Source: Streptomyces sp. SID13031 (lineage in GTDB: Bacteria > Actinomycetota > Actinomycetes > Propionibacteriales > Kribbellaceae). Taken from it: a stretch of DNA of 64,000 nucleotides. Each line of letters starts with the position of its first letter. Within the stretch, counting starts at the first letter, position 1. The notes beneath the pieces were generated by a model. That model worked only from the letters and a program-made list of their open reading frames with translations, searched no databases and was not told where the DNA came from. The stretch spans positions 889,473-953,472 of the forward strand of contig NZ_JAAGLV010000001.1 of the NCBI RefSeq assembly GCF_010548305.1. The letters run 5' to 3'. Of the stretch, positions 17,630-25,858 are shown piece by piece. The position numbers and the translations under genes are program-made.

Positions 17630-18558
17630 TTTTTGACCGGCACCGGACGGCCCTGCTTGTCGAAGGCGCGGACCTGCAGCTTGTAATCGACGGTCAGGAT
17701 CATCACCTCGTTGGCGCGACTGTCGACGTAGGCGAACCCGCCGGCGACGACACCGGTGGTCCAGGGGCCGCTGCCACCCTTCCAGACCATCCGCGACTGC
17801 ACGCGGGCGATCTCGGGCCGGACGCGGTAGAAGCCCCAGTTCTGGACCGAGGCGTACTTGTCGTTCTTGGCCGCAGCGAACGGGTTGCCGGCCAGCATGA
17901 TTACGCCTTGGGCACGGGTGGGTGACTTCGCCCAGGTGGCGTCCCAGACAGGGGCGGTCAGGTTGGTCGTCACGCAGACGGCCACACCCTTGCTGAACCT
18001 CGCGTCAGGCCCTGCAGGCCCCTTCAGCAGCAGGACCACACTCTTGTCCGCCGGATCCGGACCCTTGACCTTGCGTGACCACAGCACCTCGGGCTGCCCG
18101 GTCACAGCGCAGTCGGACAGCCCCTCCGTCTGCTCAGCGGGGGAGACACGGCCGAGATCGATGTCCTTCAGCAGCGGGAGAGGAGGTTGTGTGTTACCAA
18201 CGGTGAAGGTGGGTGTGGAGCCAGCGATCGGCGGCAGGCTCTCGTGCTTGCCGTTCGTCACGGCGATTGTGCCGGTCAGCGGGCCGGGTGGGTTGCGCTG
18301 GAAGCGTCGCCAGGTGCTCAGGAACGTCGTCTGCACGACGTCCTCGGCGGTGTTCCAGGAGGCGGTCCGCCGGAACGCGAACGCGTGCACGTCGTTCGCA
18401 TAGCGATCGAACAGCTCGCCCAGCGCCAGCTGGTCACCTTGCCGCAGCCGCTCCCAGACCTCGTGGTCCGGGCCCGGGTCAGGGCCAGGCGAGCTCCCGG
18501 GGCCTGCGGATCCGGTGGCCATGGCGGGCTCCGTCTCGTCGGTCAGGATGATCTTCAC
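17626..18558 (-). pseudogene. In-frame fusion: ECF sigma factor region 2 joined to a sigma-partner C-terminal domain
   Basis: Uninterrupted frame of 310 codons encoding two unrelated halves. Residues ~31-87 are sigma-70 region 2 of an ECF factor (ALGELFDRYANDVHAFAF, then AEDVVQTTFLSTWRRF). Region 4, needed for -35 recognition, is missing. From about residue 90 (NPPGPLTGTIAV) the protein resembles the extracellular module of the sigma-partner protein encoded at 44776-46260: a Cys pair (SDC, AVC), a GVVAGGFAYV strand and the terminal LQVRAFDKQGRPV, compared with VRVRGYDAQGKKV there. The partner's transmembrane helix is also absent. The simplest reading is an in-frame deletion that joined two neighbouring genes at about 18285-18310. 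The start could be GTG 18558 or ATG 18522. Whether a functional product remains is unknown. Confidence 0.7.
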
Positions 18559-18606
18559 ACCGGGTAGTGACCGGCCATCCTGCCGATGGTTGCATCCGTT
18601 GTTTGA

Positions 18607-19350
18607 TTACAGCCGGTCCGAGATCTCCGCGAGACCGCTCTCCACGTCCGCCGGCAGGTTGATCAGGAGCCCGCGGTGCACTCTGTACCAGGGTGCTAGC
18701 CGGTGCCAGTCGAGCGCCCGCTGCCGCAGTACCGGCGTGATTTCGTAGGTCTCGGCCAGGCCGGTCACGATCCCGGCCGGAGCGTCGTTGAGCAGCCAGG
18801 AGAGGTCGAGGGCGGGGTCGCCGATCTCCGCGTCGGTCCAGTCGATCACGCCGCCGATGCGGCCGTCCCGGACTAGTACGTGCTCGGAGCCGAGGTCGGC
18901 GTGGACCAGCGCCGTACGGGTGCTGGCTACGCGCGCGAGGAGTTCGATAGCGGTCCGGCGCAAGCCCTCTGGCAGCAGGGGGATGACCTGGGCCCGGCAC
19001 TCGTCGAGGAATAGCGAGTTGTCCGCTGCGGCCGTCTCTGCGTCAACAGCGCCACGCGCTACCGCCTCGGCTGCGTCTACGGCGTGGAGAGCTCGTAGGA
19101 ACTCGCCGAGCTCGCGGCCGAGCGCAGTACTGCCGACTTCGAGTGGCTCACCGATCAGGACTCGGTGGCGTACGCCGTACTCGGTCGGCTCGGGCACTGG
19201 TACCGGTACTGGCAGTTGCGGGGCCAGCCAAGGCATGAGGCGGGTCTCGGCGAGTAGTCGCGGGCGGACCTCCTCGCGGCGGGGCTCGCGGTTGAGCCAG
19301 TCGCCGTCCAGCCAGGCGTGGCTGTCCCAGCCGTTGTCGGTGATCGTCAC
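18607..19350 (-). CDS. Aminoglycoside phosphotransferase (APH) family protein
   Basis: Small-molecule kinase of the APH/choline-kinase fold, 247 residues. The catalytic loop is LVHADLGSEHVLV (Asp in HAD), followed by the metal-binding Asp in GGVIDWTDAEIGDPALDL. The N-terminal ATP-binding lobe is short. The family phosphorylates antibiotics, sugars or choline-like compounds; nothing here identifies the substrate, and resistance should not be assumed. The start is GTG 19350, whose GTGA overlaps the stop of the NUDIX gene by four bases; the open frame upstream lies inside that gene. It is the last gene of the SDR-NUDIX-APH set. Confidence 0.85.
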   Translation of the reverse strand: MTITDNGWDSHAWLDGDWLNREPRREEVRPRLLAETRLMPWLAPQLPVPVPVPEPTEYGVRHRVLIGEPLEVGSTALGRELGEFLRALHAVDAAEAVARGAVDAETAAADNSLFLDECRAQVIPLLPEGLRRTAIELLARVASTRTALVHADLGSEHVLVRDGRIGGVIDWTDAEIGDPALDLSWLLNDAPAGIVTGLAETYEITPVLRQRALDWHRLAPWYRVHRGLLINLPADVESGLAEISDRL

Positions 19351-19844
19351 TGGGTGTAGGCCCGGACCAGTGGGCCGAGGAGGGCGACGGTGTCGGGCAT
19401 GAAGGGCCACTCGTCGAACTTGGCGACCAGGTCGGACGGGGACATCCAGGCGCCCCACTCGACCTCCTCCGGCTGGTGCTTCACCGGGCCGTCCCAGACG
19501 CAGGTGTAGAGGTAGGCACGGTAGGTGGTGTGCTCGTCGGCGTAGTCGCCCTCCGGCAGCCGGGTCAGCTCGACACCGGTGATGCCCAGCTCCTCATCCA
19601 GCTCGCGCACGACCGCGTCGTACGGGTCCTCACCGGCGGAGACGACACCACCGGCGGCGAAGTCGTAGCGATGCGGGTAGACGTCCTTGGTGGGCGTCCT
19701 GCGGTGCACGTAGATCTCACCGGCACTGTTCCGGACCAGTACGCCGGTAGCGCCGTGGCGCAGGTTGTCGCGCCGCATCACGGAGCGTGGTGCTGACCCG
19801 CAGACCGCTCCGTCTTCATCGACCAGTGCCACCAGCTCTTCCAT
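19347..19844 (-). CDS. NUDIX hydrolase (YfcD/isopentenyl isomerase-like)
   Basis: Pyrophosphohydrolase of 165 residues. The Nudix box begins at GVVSAGEDPYDAVVREL and ends EELGI (pattern GX5EX7REUXEEXGU satisfied), at residues ~66-88. The N-terminal VDEDGAVCGSAPRSVMRRDN and the C-terminal EEVEWGAWMSPSDL resemble the YfcD/IPP-isomerase-like subgroup. Substrate is not known. It starts 10 nt after the SDR stop and overlaps the APH gene by four bases, so the three genes are probably one transcript from the MerR-type promoter. Confidence 0.88.
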   Translation of the reverse strand: MEELVALVDEDGAVCGSAPRSVMRRDNLRHGATGVLVRNSAGEIYVHRRTPTKDVYPHRYDFAAGGVVSAGEDPYDAVVRELDEELGITGVELTRLPEGDYADEHTTYRAYLYTCVWDGPVKHQPEEVEWGAWMSPSDLVAKFDEWPFMPDTVALLGPLVRAYTQ

Positions 19845-19854
19845 GTCCGCAGTC

Positions 19855-20481
19855 TCACACGACGCCGGTGTAGTGCACCTCCTGTTTCCAGTCGGCCCGC
19901 AGCTGCTGGTGCAGAGCCCAGTACTGCTCGGCGATGGCGTCCGGGTCGAACGCAGTACCGGGCGCGACGGCGCCGTAGACAGTCACTGTGGCGGCGTGCA
20001 GACCGTCTGCGCCGTACGTCTGGTCCAGCAGGCCCACCAGCGCCCTGACACCGGCCTTGCCGAGCGAGAGGCTCACGTAGTCCGGCTTGGTCTCCGGCAT
20101 CCCACCGGTGATCAGGAAGGAGCCACCACCGTTCGCGACCATCGCTGGAGCGAGTTGGCCGGCCGCGGTGATCGCACCGCCGACGTTCACCGCCCAGGCA
20201 TCCAGCTGCTCGCGCAAAGACAGCTCACCGATCCGGTCGGCCGCGATCTTCGCAGCGTTGTAGACGACGACATCTGGCGTCCCCAACTCGGCAACGACCT
20301 GGTCCAGGGCGGCCCGCAGCGCCAACTCGTCCGTACTGTCCGCAGCCAGCGTCAGCGCAGCTCCTGCAGCCTCCGGACGCCGCCGCGCGATCAACGCGAC
20401 CGGTAGCCCCTCCCGCTCGAACCTGTGTCCCACCGCCTGCCCGATCCCGGGCCCGGCCCCGATCACCACAACTCCCGGCAT
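19855..20481 (-). CDS. SDR-family protein lacking the canonical catalytic tyrosine
   Basis: Rossmann-fold short-chain dehydrogenase/reductase relative, 208 residues. The dinucleotide site VVVIGAGPGIGQAVG is intact and VVYNAAKI corresponds to the NAG motif. At the active site, where YxxxK is expected, the sequence is YVSLSLGKAG: the lysine is present but the residue four positions before it is Leu. Catalysis may therefore differ or be lost. The ATG at 20481 is chosen because AGGAGGAG precedes it by 6 nt; the frame is open upstream through the promoter. The gene is divergent from a MerR regulator and its promoter contains a MerR-type operator, so it is probably that regulator's target. Confidence 0.82.
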   Translation of the reverse strand: MPGVVVIGAGPGIGQAVGHRFEREGLPVALIARRRPEAAGAALTLAADSTDELALRAALDQVVAELGTPDVVVYNAAKIAADRIGELSLREQLDAWAVNVGGAITAAGQLAPAMVANGGGSFLITGGMPETKPDYVSLSLGKAGVRALVGLLDQTYGADGLHAATVTVYGAVAPGTAFDPDAIAEQYWALHQQLRADWKQEVHYTGVV

Positions 20482-20518
20482 GTCTGCTCCTCCTGAGGTG
20501 TTGTTATTGGTGGTCGGA

Positions 20519-20550
20519 ACCGTAGGCCGTGACATCGGTGTGAAGGTCAA
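20519..20550 (-). promoter_or_regulatory. MerR-type promoter/operator between SDR and merR genes
   Basis: On the minus strand, -35 TTGACC (20545-20550) and -10 TACGGT (20519-20524) are separated by 20 bp, the long spacer typical of MerR-activated promoters. An imperfect 20-bp dyad at 20527-20546, reading CCGTGACATCGGTGTGAAGG on the plus strand, sits in the spacer. This is the expected binding position for a MerR dimer that untwists the promoter. Confidence 0.7.
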
Positions 20551-20569
20551 GAACGTGAGGAGCGAGCAT

Positions 20570-20935
20570 TTGCTGATCGGAGAGTTGTCGACCCGAACCG
20601 GTGTGAGCAGAAGGCTGCTCCGGTACTACGAGCAGCAGGGCCTGCTCGAGCCCAAGCGTCAGACCAACGGCTACCGCGAGTACTGCGAGCGCGCACCGGC
20701 CGTCGTCGGACACATCCGCAACCTGCTCGCAGCCGGACTGCCGACGACGATGATCGTCCGCCTGATCGACTGTGTGCACGGCGATCCGGAGCGGCCGGTG
20801 CTGTCCGGATGCCCGGGCATGGTCGACGGACTGGCCGCCGAGCAGGCCCGGGTCGCCGAGGAGATCGAGCGGCTCAGGCAGTCCCAGCAGGCGCTCGGCG
20901 TACTGCTCGCGGCGGCGGCGCACGGACCGCGGTGA
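20570..20935 (+). CDS. MerR family transcriptional regulator
   Basis: Activator-type regulator of 121 residues. The winged HTH is IGELSTRTGVSRRLLRYYEQ, with the conserved R-YYE-GLL segment and then NGYREY, at residues ~3-40. A dimerisation coiled coil occupies ~75-112. Two cysteines (LIDCVHG and LSGCPGM) lie in the effector region but do not form the SoxR Fe-S pattern. The start is TTG at 20570: GAGGAG lies 7 nt upstream and the motif begins immediately after. Upstream in-frame codons would run through the operator. It is divergent from the SDR-NUDIX-APH set. Confidence 0.85.
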   Translation: MLIGELSTRTGVSRRLLRYYEQQGLLEPKRQTNGYREYCERAPAVVGHIRNLLAAGLPTTMIVRLIDCVHGDPERPVLSGCPGMVDGLAAEQARVAEEIERLRQSQQALGVLLAAAAHGPR

Positions 20936-20979
20936 CGCCGGGATCGAGACGAACACCCGCTTTGGTCGGTTCGACCGCG

Positions 20980-20985
20980 TAGGCT
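20980..20985 (+). promoter_or_regulatory. -10 box TAGGCT of dop
   Basis: TAGGCT lies 7 nt before the ATG at 20993 with no Shine-Dalgarno; leaderless pattern. It also disfavours the in-frame GTG at 20987. Confidence 0.6.
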
Positions 20986-20992
20986 CGTGAGC

Positions 20993-22513
20993 ATGAGTGT
21001 TCGGCGGATCATGGGGACCGAGACCGAGTTCGGCATCTCGGTTCCTGGCCAGCCCGGGGCCAACCCGATGCTGACTTCGAGCCAGGTGGTGAACGGCTAT
21101 GCCCAGACGCAGCCCCTGGCGCGCAAAACCCGGTGGGACTTCGACGAGGAGCACCCGCTGCGGGACGCGCGTGGCTTCGACCTGAGCCGGGAGGTGGCCG
21201 ACTCCAGCCAGCTCACCGACGAGGAGACCGGGCTGGCGAACGTCATCCTCACCAACGGCGCCCGGCTGTACGTCGACCACGCCCACCCGGAGTACTCCGC
21301 GCCCGAGTGCACCAACCCGCGCGACGTGGTGGTCTGGGACAAGGCCGGCGAGCTGGTGATCATGGAGGGCGCGCGGCAGGCCCGGCAGATCCCCGGTGCG
21401 CCGCCGCTGAACCTGTACAAGAACAACACCGACAACAAGGGCGCGTCGTACGGGTCGCACGAGAACTACCTGATGCGCCGGTCCACGCCGTTCGCGTCGA
21501 TCGTGCGGCACCTGACGCCGTTCTTCGTCAGCCGCCAGGTGGTCACCGGCGCCGGCCGGGTCGGGATCGGCCAGGACGGCAGCACCAACGGCTTCCAGAT
21601 CAGCCAGCGGGCCGACTACTTCGAGGTCGAGGTCGGCCTGGAGACGACGCTGAAGCGGCCGATCATCAACACCCGCGACGAGCCGCACGCCAACCCCGAC
21701 CGGTACCGCCGGCTGCACGTGATCATCGGCGACGCGAACCTGTCCGAGATCTCGACGTACCTGAAGGTCGGCACCACGTCGCTGGTGCTGGCGATGATCG
21801 AGGACGGCTGGCTGACCGCCGACCTGTCCGTCGACCGCCCGGTCAGCGCGCTGCACGAGATCAGCCACGACCCGACCTGTACGCACCTGATGACGCTCAA
21901 GGACGGCCGCAAGATCACCGCCGTCCAGCTCCAGGTGGAGTATCTGGAGCAGGCCCGCAAGTACGTCGAGGACAAGTACGGCGACGACGCCGACCGGCAG
22001 ACCAAGGATGTCCTGCAACGCTGGGAAAGCGTTCTCGACCAGCTCGCGACGGACCCGATGCAGCTGTCCGACCAGCTCGACTGGGTGGCGAAGTACAAGC
22101 TGCTGCAGTCCTACCGCGACCGCGACGGGCTGGAGTGGGACGACTCGAAGCTGCACCTGGTCGACCTGCAGTACGCCGATCTCCGCCCGGACAAGGGGCT
22201 GTACTACAAGCTGGTGAAGTCCGGCCGGATGCAGCGTCTCGTCACCGACGAGGAGATCCGGATGGCCGTCTCGCACCCGCCGACCGACACCCGCGCGTAC
22301 TTCCGCGGCCGCTGCATGCAGCAGTACGCCGGTCAGGTCGCCGCCGCGTCCTGGGATTCGGTGATCTTCGACCTGCCGGGGCGTGAATCGCTTCAACGGA
22401 TCCCGACCCTCGACCCGTTGCGTGGCACGAAAGCGCACGTCGGAGCGTTACTGGACCAATGCGACACCGCGAGTGACCTGGTTCGCACCATCACTGGGGG
22501 TGCCGCCGGGTAG
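20993..22513 (+). CDS. dop: Pup deamidase/depupylase
   Basis: Glutamine-synthetase-like enzyme that removes Pup from substrates and, in species with Pup-Gln, deamidates its C terminus. 506 residues. The N terminus [19 protein letters not shown] carries the nucleotide-binding TETEFG; further Dop-type blocks are [25 protein letters not shown] and GSTNGFQIS. The PafA ligase has a different N terminus, and the stretch after PEYSAPEC is the Dop form, so dop is preferred over pafA. No pafA is present in the window. Its TAG stop is shared with the pup -10 box. As Pup here ends in Glu, depupylation is probably its only role. Confidence 0.93.
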   Translation: MSVRRIMGTETEFGISVPGQPGANPMLTSSQVVNGYAQTQPLARKTRWDFDEEHPLRDARGFDLSREVADSSQLTDEETGLANVILTNGARLYVDHAHPEYSAPECTNPRDVVVWDKAGELVIMEGARQARQIPGAPPLNLYKNNTDNKGASYGSHENYLMRRSTPFASIVRHLTPFFVSRQVVTGAGRVGIGQDGSTNGFQISQRADYFEVEVGLETTLKRPIINTRDEPHANPDRYRRLHVIIGDANLSEISTYLKVGTTSLVLAMIEDGWLTADLSVDRPVSALHEISHDPTCTHLMTLKDGRKITAVQLQVEYLEQARKYVEDKYGDDADRQTKDVLQRWESVLDQLATDPMQLSDQLDWVAKYKLLQSYRDRDGLEWDDSKLHLVDLQYADLRPDKGLYYKLVKSGRMQRLVTDEEIRMAVSHPPTDTRAYFRGRCMQQYAGQVAAASWDSVIFDLPGRESLQRIPTLDPLRGTKAHVGALLDQCDTASDLVRTITGGAAG

Positions 22514-22516
22514 GGT
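22511..22516 (+). promoter_or_regulatory. -10 box TAGGGT of pup, overlapping the dop stop codon
   Basis: The TAG stop of dop (22511-22513) is the first half of TAGGGT. A transcript would start near 22523, giving a ~68-nt leader. The leader contains a 6-bp hairpin (22556-22561 with 22565-22570) and the strong ribosome-binding site AGGAGGTG before pup. pup-prcB-prcA can thus be transcribed separately from dop. Confidence 0.55.
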
Positions 22517-22590
22517 CTGCCGTAGAAGAAAAACACTGCGAGAGCCGGTTGGGTGGCCGTCGCAGACGGCTGTTCTAGGAGGTGTGTGCC

Positions 22591-22800
22591 ATGGCGAAAG
22601 ACGGCGGACAGCAGCACAAGCAGCCGAAGCGCTCGTCGACCGAGGAAGAGGTCACCGAGGTCAAGTCCGGCGAGGACGTGGCCGAGCGCAAGGAACGGCT
22701 CGACGACGATGTGGACTCGATCCTCGACGAGATCGACGAGGTGCTCGAGGAGAACGCGGAAGAGTTCGTCCGCGGCTTCGTGCAAAAGGGTGGGGAGTGA
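22591..22800 (+). CDS. pup: Prokaryotic ubiquitin-like protein Pup
   Basis: Small intrinsically disordered protein tag of 69 residues, attached through its C-terminal Glu to lysines of proteins destined for the proteasome. The N terminus (MAKDGGQQHKQPKR) is the unfolding initiator, and the central region up to DSILDEIDEVLEENAEEFV is the helix that binds the ARC coiled coil. It ends FVQKGGE, so the last residue is already Glu and needs no deamidation before ligation; mycobacterial Pup ends in Gln. The ATG at 22591 follows AGGAGGTG with normal spacing; the in-frame GTG at 22582 lies inside that site. The position between dop and prcB is canonical. Confidence 0.97.
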   Translation: MAKDGGQQHKQPKRSSTEEEVTEVKSGEDVAERKERLDDDVDSILDEIDEVLEENAEEFVRGFVQKGGE

Positions 22801-22808
22801 ACCGCTAG

Positions 22809-23648
22809 ATGACATTCGATGCCTCCGGCCGGTTGCCGGAAGCCTTCCTGACCCCAGGTGGCTCGTCCTTCATGGACTTCCTGGCCGGGCACGCGCCCGA
22901 CCTGTTGCCCGGACGGCGCGACCTGGGGACGGGTGATTTCGGCAAGGACGTCCCGCACGGTACGACGATCGTCGCCGCCACCTTCCCCGGTGGCGTCGTG
23001 ATGGCCGGCGACCGGCGCGCCACGATGGGCAACATCATCGCCCAGCGCGATATCGAGAAGGTCTTCCCGGCCGACGAGTACTCGTGCGTCGCGTTCGCCG
23101 GGACGGCGGGCCTCGGGATCGAGATGGTGCGGCTGTTCCAGGTCGAGCTGGAGCACTACGAGAAGCTCGAGGGCACCACGCTCAGCCTCGACGGCAAGGC
23201 CAGCCGGCTGACCGCGCTGATCCGCGGCAACCTGCCGATGGCGATGCAGGGCCTGACCGTGGTTCCGCTGTTCGCGGGCTACGACCCCGACATCAAGGGC
23301 GGCCGGATCTTCTCCTACGACCCGACCGGCGGCCGGTACGAGGAGCGCGCTTTCCACAGCGTCGGCTCGGGCTCGCTGTTCGCGCGGGGCGCGCTGAAGA
23401 AGCTCTACCGCGAAGATCTGTCCGAGACCGAGATCGTGACGGTGGCCATCCAGGCCCTCGTCGACGCGGCCGACGACGACTCGGCGACGGGTGGTCCGGA
23501 CATGCTGCGGCGGATCTTCCCGGTGATCGGCGTGGTCACCGCCGACGGCTACCGGCGGCTGCCGGCCGAAGAGGTCGGCGGGCTCGTCGACACGGTCATG
23601 GCGGCCCGGCAAGAGCGCCCGGACGGCCCGGCCGCGCCCATCACCTGA
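22809..23648 (+). CDS. prcB: Proteasome beta subunit
   Basis: Catalytic subunit of the 20S proteasome, 279 residues. A ~51-residue propeptide precedes the autocleavage site [10 protein letters not shown], which exposes Thr52 as the N-terminal nucleophile. The conserved [15 protein letters not shown] contains the catalytic Asp/Lys-equivalent region and [11 protein letters not shown] follows. The acidic C-terminal region ends in a short disordered tail. It begins 8 nt after pup and is followed 31 nt later by prcA. Confidence 0.96.
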   Translation: MTFDASGRLPEAFLTPGGSSFMDFLAGHAPDLLPGRRDLGTGDFGKDVPHGTTIVAATFPGGVVMAGDRRATMGNIIAQRDIEKVFPADEYSCVAFAGTAGLGIEMVRLFQVELEHYEKLEGTTLSLDGKASRLTALIRGNLPMAMQGLTVVPLFAGYDPDIKGGRIFSYDPTGGRYEERAFHSVGSGSLFARGALKKLYREDLSETEIVTVAIQALVDAADDDSATGGPDMLRRIFPVIGVVTADGYRRLPAEEVGGLVDTVMAARQERPDGPAAPIT

Positions 23649-23679
23649 CCACCATCGACTGATAGAGGACGACCCCTAG

Positions 23680-24555
23680 ATGAGTACGCCGTTCTACGTC
23701 TCGCCCGAACAGTTGATGCGGGACCGGGCCGACTTCGCGCGCAAGGGCATCGCCAAGGGCCGCAGTGCGATCGCGCTGCAGTACGCCGATGGCATCTTGT
23801 TCGTGGCCGAGAACCGATCCCCGGCGCTGCACAAGGTGGCCGAGATCTACGACCGACTGGCCTTCGCCGCCGTCGGCCGGTACAACGAGTTCGAGAACCT
23901 GCGGATCGCCGGCGTGCGGCTGGCCGACATGCGCGGGTACTCCTACGACCGCCGCGACGTGACCGGACGGGCCCTGGCCAACGCCTATGCCCAGACGCTC
24001 GGCGCGATCTTCTCCTCCGGAGGTGAGAAGCCGCTCGAGGTGGAGATCCTGGTCGCCGAGGTCGGCGCGACCGCGGCCGAGGACACGATCTACCGGCTCA
24101 CCTACGACGGCTCGATCGCGGACGTCCGCGGTTACGCCGTGATGGGTGGCCCGGCCGAGCAGGTCGCGGAGTACGTCGGTGAGCACTACTCCGAGGGCAT
24201 CTCACTGGCGGGGGCACTACGCCTCGCGGTGGATGCGCTCGGCCACGAGGGCACCGACGTGCGGCAGCTCGAGCCGGACCAGATCGAGGTCGCCATCCTC
24301 GACCGGAGCCGCACCCAGGTGCGCAAGTTCAAGCGGATCAACGACGAGACGCTGGCCCGGATCCTGGCCGAGTCCCGTCCGGACACGTCCCCGGTGGAGC
24401 CGGTCGCGCACGCCGAGTCGGCCGAGACGGTCAACGGCGGCAGCTACGAGAGCAAGACGGCGAGCGACAAGAGGGACGACGCCCCGGTGGCGCCGCCCGC
24501 CGACGACGCTCCGATCGCCCCGCCGGCAGACCCGGATACCGACCGCCCGCTGTGA
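23680..24555 (+). CDS. prcA: Proteasome alpha subunit
   Basis: Structural ring subunit of the 20S proteasome, 291 residues, which gates the pore and docks the GQYL tail of ARC. The N terminus [20 protein letters not shown] is the typical gate and first helix, and [16 protein letters not shown] leads into the NTN-hydrolase-like fold without a catalytic Thr. The last ~60 residues, after ARILAESR, are Ala/Pro/Asp-rich and probably disordered. The ATG follows GAGGACGA. The stop overlaps the next gene's start in GTGA. Confidence 0.96.
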   Translation: MSTPFYVSPEQLMRDRADFARKGIAKGRSAIALQYADGILFVAENRSPALHKVAEIYDRLAFAAVGRYNEFENLRIAGVRLADMRGYSYDRRDVTGRALANAYAQTLGAIFSSGGEKPLEVEILVAEVGATAAEDTIYRLTYDGSIADVRGYAVMGGPAEQVAEYVGEHYSEGISLAGALRLAVDALGHEGTDVRQLEPDQIEVAILDRSRTQVRKFKRINDETLARILAESRPDTSPVEPVAHAESAETVNGGSYESKTASDKRDDAPVAPPADDAPIAPPADPDTDRPL

Positions 24556-25163
24556 CGGACTCTTCGCCGTCCGCCCCAGGCTCCACGCCGGGGGCGGACG
24601 GCGTACGTCCAGGCGACCCCGAGCCGTGGGTGTTGCTGGGGGAGGAGCCTGGGTACGACGGGTTTCTGACCGTACGCAGGCGCCGGTACAGGTTAGCCGA
24701 CGGCCGGGAAGCCGACTGGGACGTCTTCGGTCCGGCGCTCAGCGCGGGAGTGATGGGTGGCGTCGCGGTGCTCCCGCTGACGCCGGACGGGCGGATCGTC
24801 ACCGTGCGGATGTTCCGGGCCGGCCCCGACCAAGTGGTCACGAACCTGCCCGGCGGGTTGATCGACCCGGGCGAGGATCCGGTGGATGCCGGCCGGCGTG
24901 AGCTGGAGGAAGAGACCGGCTACACCTGCGAATCGATCGAGGTGGTGGGCTGGATGTGGTCCGGTTCCTCCTCGGTTTACCGCAAGTACGTCGCGATTGC
25001 GCGCGGCTGCCGCCCGGACGGCAAACAATCCCTCGACGACTTCGAGGACTGCGTACCGGTCGAGCTCACGCCCGCCGAGTTCCGGACCGAGCTGCGCACC
25101 CCGGGAGCGATGACCGGCACCGACGCCGCCTATGTGGCGCTCGACCACGCAGGCCTTCTCTAA
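24552..25163 (+). CDS. NUDIX hydrolase (ADP-ribose pyrophosphatase-like)
   Basis: NUDIX enzyme of 203 residues. The Nudix box starts at [18 protein letters not shown] and ends EEETGY, matching GX5EX7REUXEEXGU at residues ~98-120. The preceding [19 protein letters not shown] and the following [20 protein letters not shown] resemble NudF-type ADP-ribose pyrophosphatases that hydrolyse ADP-ribose to AMP and ribose 5-phosphate. The substrate call is tentative. The GTG start overlaps the prcA stop by four bases, so it is probably translated from the proteasome message. Confidence 0.87.
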   Translation: MTDSSPSAPGSTPGADGVRPGDPEPWVLLGEEPGYDGFLTVRRRRYRLADGREADWDVFGPALSAGVMGGVAVLPLTPDGRIVTVRMFRAGPDQVVTNLPGGLIDPGEDPVDAGRRELEEETGYTCESIEVVGWMWSGSSSVYRKYVAIARGCRPDGKQSLDDFEDCVPVELTPAEFRTELRTPGAMTGTDAAYVALDHAGLL

Positions 25164-25212
25164 CCCCGCAAACCAGTTGCCCGAGGTCTGGCGGCGGCCC
25201 GAGTATTGCCAC

Positions 25213-25848
25213 GTGCTGACTGACCACTGGCCACTGCGCCGGCTCTGCCTCACCACCGACCGTCTCGTCCTCCGGCAACCGACCGAGGAGGAGCTGGCAC
25301 TCGTGGCCGACCTCGCCGCGAGCGGCGTCCATCTGCCCGGCGAGCGCCCGTTCCTCACGCCCTGGACGGATCTCGCGCCGGCTGAGCGCGCACTATGGGT
25401 GATGCAGCAGCATTGGGCGAGCCGGGGCAGCTGGGCGCCGGACGACTGGTCGCTGGGTCTAGCCGTCTTCCGTGACGAGATCCCGGTCGGGCAGGTCTAC
25501 CTGGGAGCGCGCCAATTCGCGGTACTTCGGGAGGTACGGACCTCGTCGTGGCTCGGCCTGGCCCACCACGGGCAGGGGTACGGGACCGAGGCCCGGACGG
25601 CGCTGCTGCACCTCGCCTTCGCGGAACTCGGCGCGGAGGCGGCCTTGTCGGAGGTCTTCCAGGACAACCACGGATCCCAGGCGGTCTCCCGCAAGCTCGG
25701 TTACCGGCCGGACGGCATCTCGCGCGACGTGCTGCATGGCGAGCCGGTGATCTCGGACCGGCTGCGGCTCACGCGCGCCGATTGGCAAGGTCACGCCGTA
25801 CAGGTCGAGGGGCTGGAGCAGTGCAGGAGCTTCTTCGGCGGGCAGTAA
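25213..25848 (+). CDS. GNAT family N-acetyltransferase (RimJ-like)
   Basis: N-acyltransferase of 211 residues with the RimJ/RimL-type layout. The N-terminal LTTDRLVLRQPTEEEL is followed by SSWLGLAHHGQGYGTEARTA, whose QGYGTEA is the acetyl-CoA loop. The strand-helix pair LSEVFQDNHGSQAVSRKLGY is the usual family C-terminal core. Substrate is unknown. GTG 25213 was chosen over upstream in-frame starts because the domain begins there; GAGTAT, a weak -10, lies 6 nt before it. The TAA stop overlaps the folD -10 box. Confidence 0.8.
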   Translation: MLTDHWPLRRLCLTTDRLVLRQPTEEELALVADLAASGVHLPGERPFLTPWTDLAPAERALWVMQQHWASRGSWAPDDWSLGLAVFRDEIPVGQVYLGARQFAVLREVRTSSWLGLAHHGQGYGTEARTALLHLAFAELGAEAALSEVFQDNHGSQAVSRKLGYRPDGISRDVLHGEPVISDRLRLTRADWQGHAVQVEGLEQCRSFFGGQ

Positions 25849-25851
25849 ACT
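25846..25851 (+). promoter_or_regulatory. -10 box TAAACT of riboswitch-folD transcript
   Basis: TAAACT includes the TAA stop of the upstream gene. Transcription would begin near 25858, exactly where the ZTP aptamer starts. Confidence 0.55.
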
Positions 25852-25858
25852 TCTCCAC

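Noticed and set aside
18607..19350. Aminoglycoside resistance gene
   Set aside because: APH fold is clear but the family is broad and nothing indicates antibiotic specificity.
20504..22438. Very long minus-strand open frame opposite dop
   Set aside because: Antisense shadow created by GC-rich third positions of dop; low-complexity composition and no family resemblance.
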